NCBI GenBank assembly: GCA_013396635.1
Contig: WBMW01000797.1
Span: 335,787-399,786, forward strand
DNA: 64,000 nt
Origin: Penelope pileata
Lineage: Eukaryota; Chordata; Aves; Galliformes; Cracidae
Reading direction: 5' to 3'
The position numbers and the translations under genes are program-made. The notes below the pieces were generated by a model. The model did no database searches, was not told the origin of the DNA, and saw only the letters and a list, made by a program, of their open reading frames with translations. This document shows, one piece after another, positions 62,601 through 64,000 of this stretch (the first letter of the stretch is position 1; each line of letters begins with the position of its first letter).

Positions 62601-64000
62601 CCTGTCCAAGGAGCTGAGCTGACACGGAGAGATGCATCCCCTGGGCAGCAGCTCAGCCTGCAGGAACAGCAGTGGGGGGTGACAAAAAGGGACAGATTTT
62701 GCTAGAGAGGCAAAGGCGCTTAGGAAAAGATGTTCCTCCATGCAGGGTGGCCTCTGAGAGCCTTGCTGTTCCAAGTCCTTCTAGAAGCATCAGTGGACTT
62801 TGAGGTTATATAACCATGTGATTGTATGGCCATAAGATAGTAGCATTTGCTTCCCCCAGGTGGATAAGATGCTAGAAATCTGATGCAACTGTTTTGGGAA
62901 GGTTTATTACTTACCTCTCAGGCAAAGATTACAGATCAGCAGTAATTATCAAGACCTAGTTTAGATAACCAAATTTACCTTTCATTTTTGCACTAATGTG
63001 TTCTCCTTATAATTCAATGTTTTGCTGTGAACATCTCAAGTTATTATGAGAGATTACGTTATGCACAGTAAGATTTTAAAATTACATGCGAAATTAATGT
63101 AAATACACCTACATACAGAATGTTTTGGCACTCAGAAATAAAAACCCATACAGAGGAATACAACTAGTGAACAGTTAACAGGACTGCTCAAAGATTTTTT
63201 CTGATGAATGCTCCAAGGAGAGAAAACAATAGCAAAGATCCCATTAGAAAGACACATTTACGTGGGAACAGCCTTCTGTGTGCTGGACCTGTACTGCAGG
63301 GGAGGCTGATACAGCTCTGCCTCCTAAACCTGGGAGTTCTATATCCAAATCATTCCTAAAGCTCTTCTTAGAAAAGAGTAAAACATTTTTTTGTGTGTGT
63401 GCTTTCTAAATTCTAGGTCTCTCAATTTCAGAAAGAGAAGAACGTTCTGATTTCAGTTATTCTGTCACACTAATGGGACTTCCACACCAGCTAATCACAA
63501 AAATTGACTGATTGAACAAAGAAATAGTTAAGGGATAGAAATTCAGGTAGCTGCCATAGTTACCTGCTATATAAGAAAATAATTTTATTTAGAAGTGACG
63601 CAATAACCAGAAAAAGTAAAACTGCTAGATGCAGGAAACTAAGTTAAGTGCAACCCCTGGGGTAACTACTGACATGCATTTTAATGCAAATAAATGTAAA
63701 ACAACAAGACAGGACCAATGAATAGATATTTGCTGATAAGAAAGAAACAAAAGAGCTGTGAGTACAAGGGAAACAAAAACGAACACATCTTCTGTTCATG
63801 CTGCACCTACAATGGCCAAAGTGATTAGGGAGAACATCGCTAGGTAATAATGCAGGCTGTACCAAGGAAAATCCCGAGTTGCCTCTTACATAATAAACAG
63901 CAGCAGCAGCCAGATTCCACACTGTAAATCTCCTTTGAACACAACCCCTTTTCTGAAATACATACAAAATAGATTTAAGATTTAAATATATTTAAAAATG
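53621..64000. other. Intergenic sequence, no gene recognised
   Basis: About 10.4 kb of AT-rich sequence. Noted: a possible regulatory stretch at 54780-54960, adjacent inverted repeats at 57601-57643, a purine-rich strand-asymmetric stretch at 58440-58760 and a poly-A run near 58899-58918. Open frames up to 107 codons lack recognisable similarity. One of them (58472-58795, -) is only a reflection of the purine-rich composition. Confidence 0.65.
58899..58918 (+). repeat. Poly-A tract
   Basis: A run of about 19-20 A residues followed by GGACAAACAAGACAAAAC, A-rich. No target-site duplication was recognised. Confidence 0.75.

Noticed and set aside
1..64000. A novel gene system such as a defence locus, gene cluster or array
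   Set aside because: Both strands were read at all scales. The only supported genes are DNAH7 and SLC39A10. No repeated spacer array, clustered unknown gene family or nested gene was found.

Overview
The window is vertebrate nuclear DNA, almost certainly from a bird and most likely a galliform such as chicken. The evidence is split genes with GT-AG introns, two 3'-end fragments of CR1 LINEs (the characteristic avian retroposon), two copies of an avian-type retroviral LTR, and coding sequence that reads as close orthologues of two human chromosome 2q32 neighbours. There are no bacterial-style operons, tRNA or rRNA genes, or CRISPR arrays. The species is inferred; no search could be run.

Layout. 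(1) 1-3809, + strand: the last three coding exons of DNAH7, an axonemal inner-arm dynein heavy chain. They are preceded by intron holding a solo-LTR-like element at 142-470. (2) About 3810-4020: a very tight tail-to-tail junction between two convergent genes. (3) 4020-42100, - strand: the complete SLC39A10 (ZIP10 zinc importer) gene. It has a roughly 3 kb 3' UTR, nine coding exons between 7047 and 25855, a roughly 15.8 kb first intron and a probable non-coding first exon ending at 41629 inside a CpG island. The nine exons splice in frame to 2574 nt, giving an 857-residue protein plus stop. (4) 41430-42575: the CpG-island promoter, with CCAAT boxes, E-boxes, a YY1-like site, GC boxes and five metal-response-element cores. 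(5) 42576-64000: about 21 kb with no recognisable protein-coding gene. It holds a second, more decayed LTR copy, simple repeats, small inverted repeats and one stretch that looks like a possible regulatory element.

The two genes are not functionally linked; their adjacency is conserved synteny (SLC39A10 and DNAH7 are also convergent in human). Nothing resembling a new biological system was found. The more useful leads are a candidate frame-breaking cassette exon in SLC39A10 (17634-17758), metal-response cores around its promoter that fit known zinc/MTF-1 control, and possibly overlapping 3' ends of the convergent pair.
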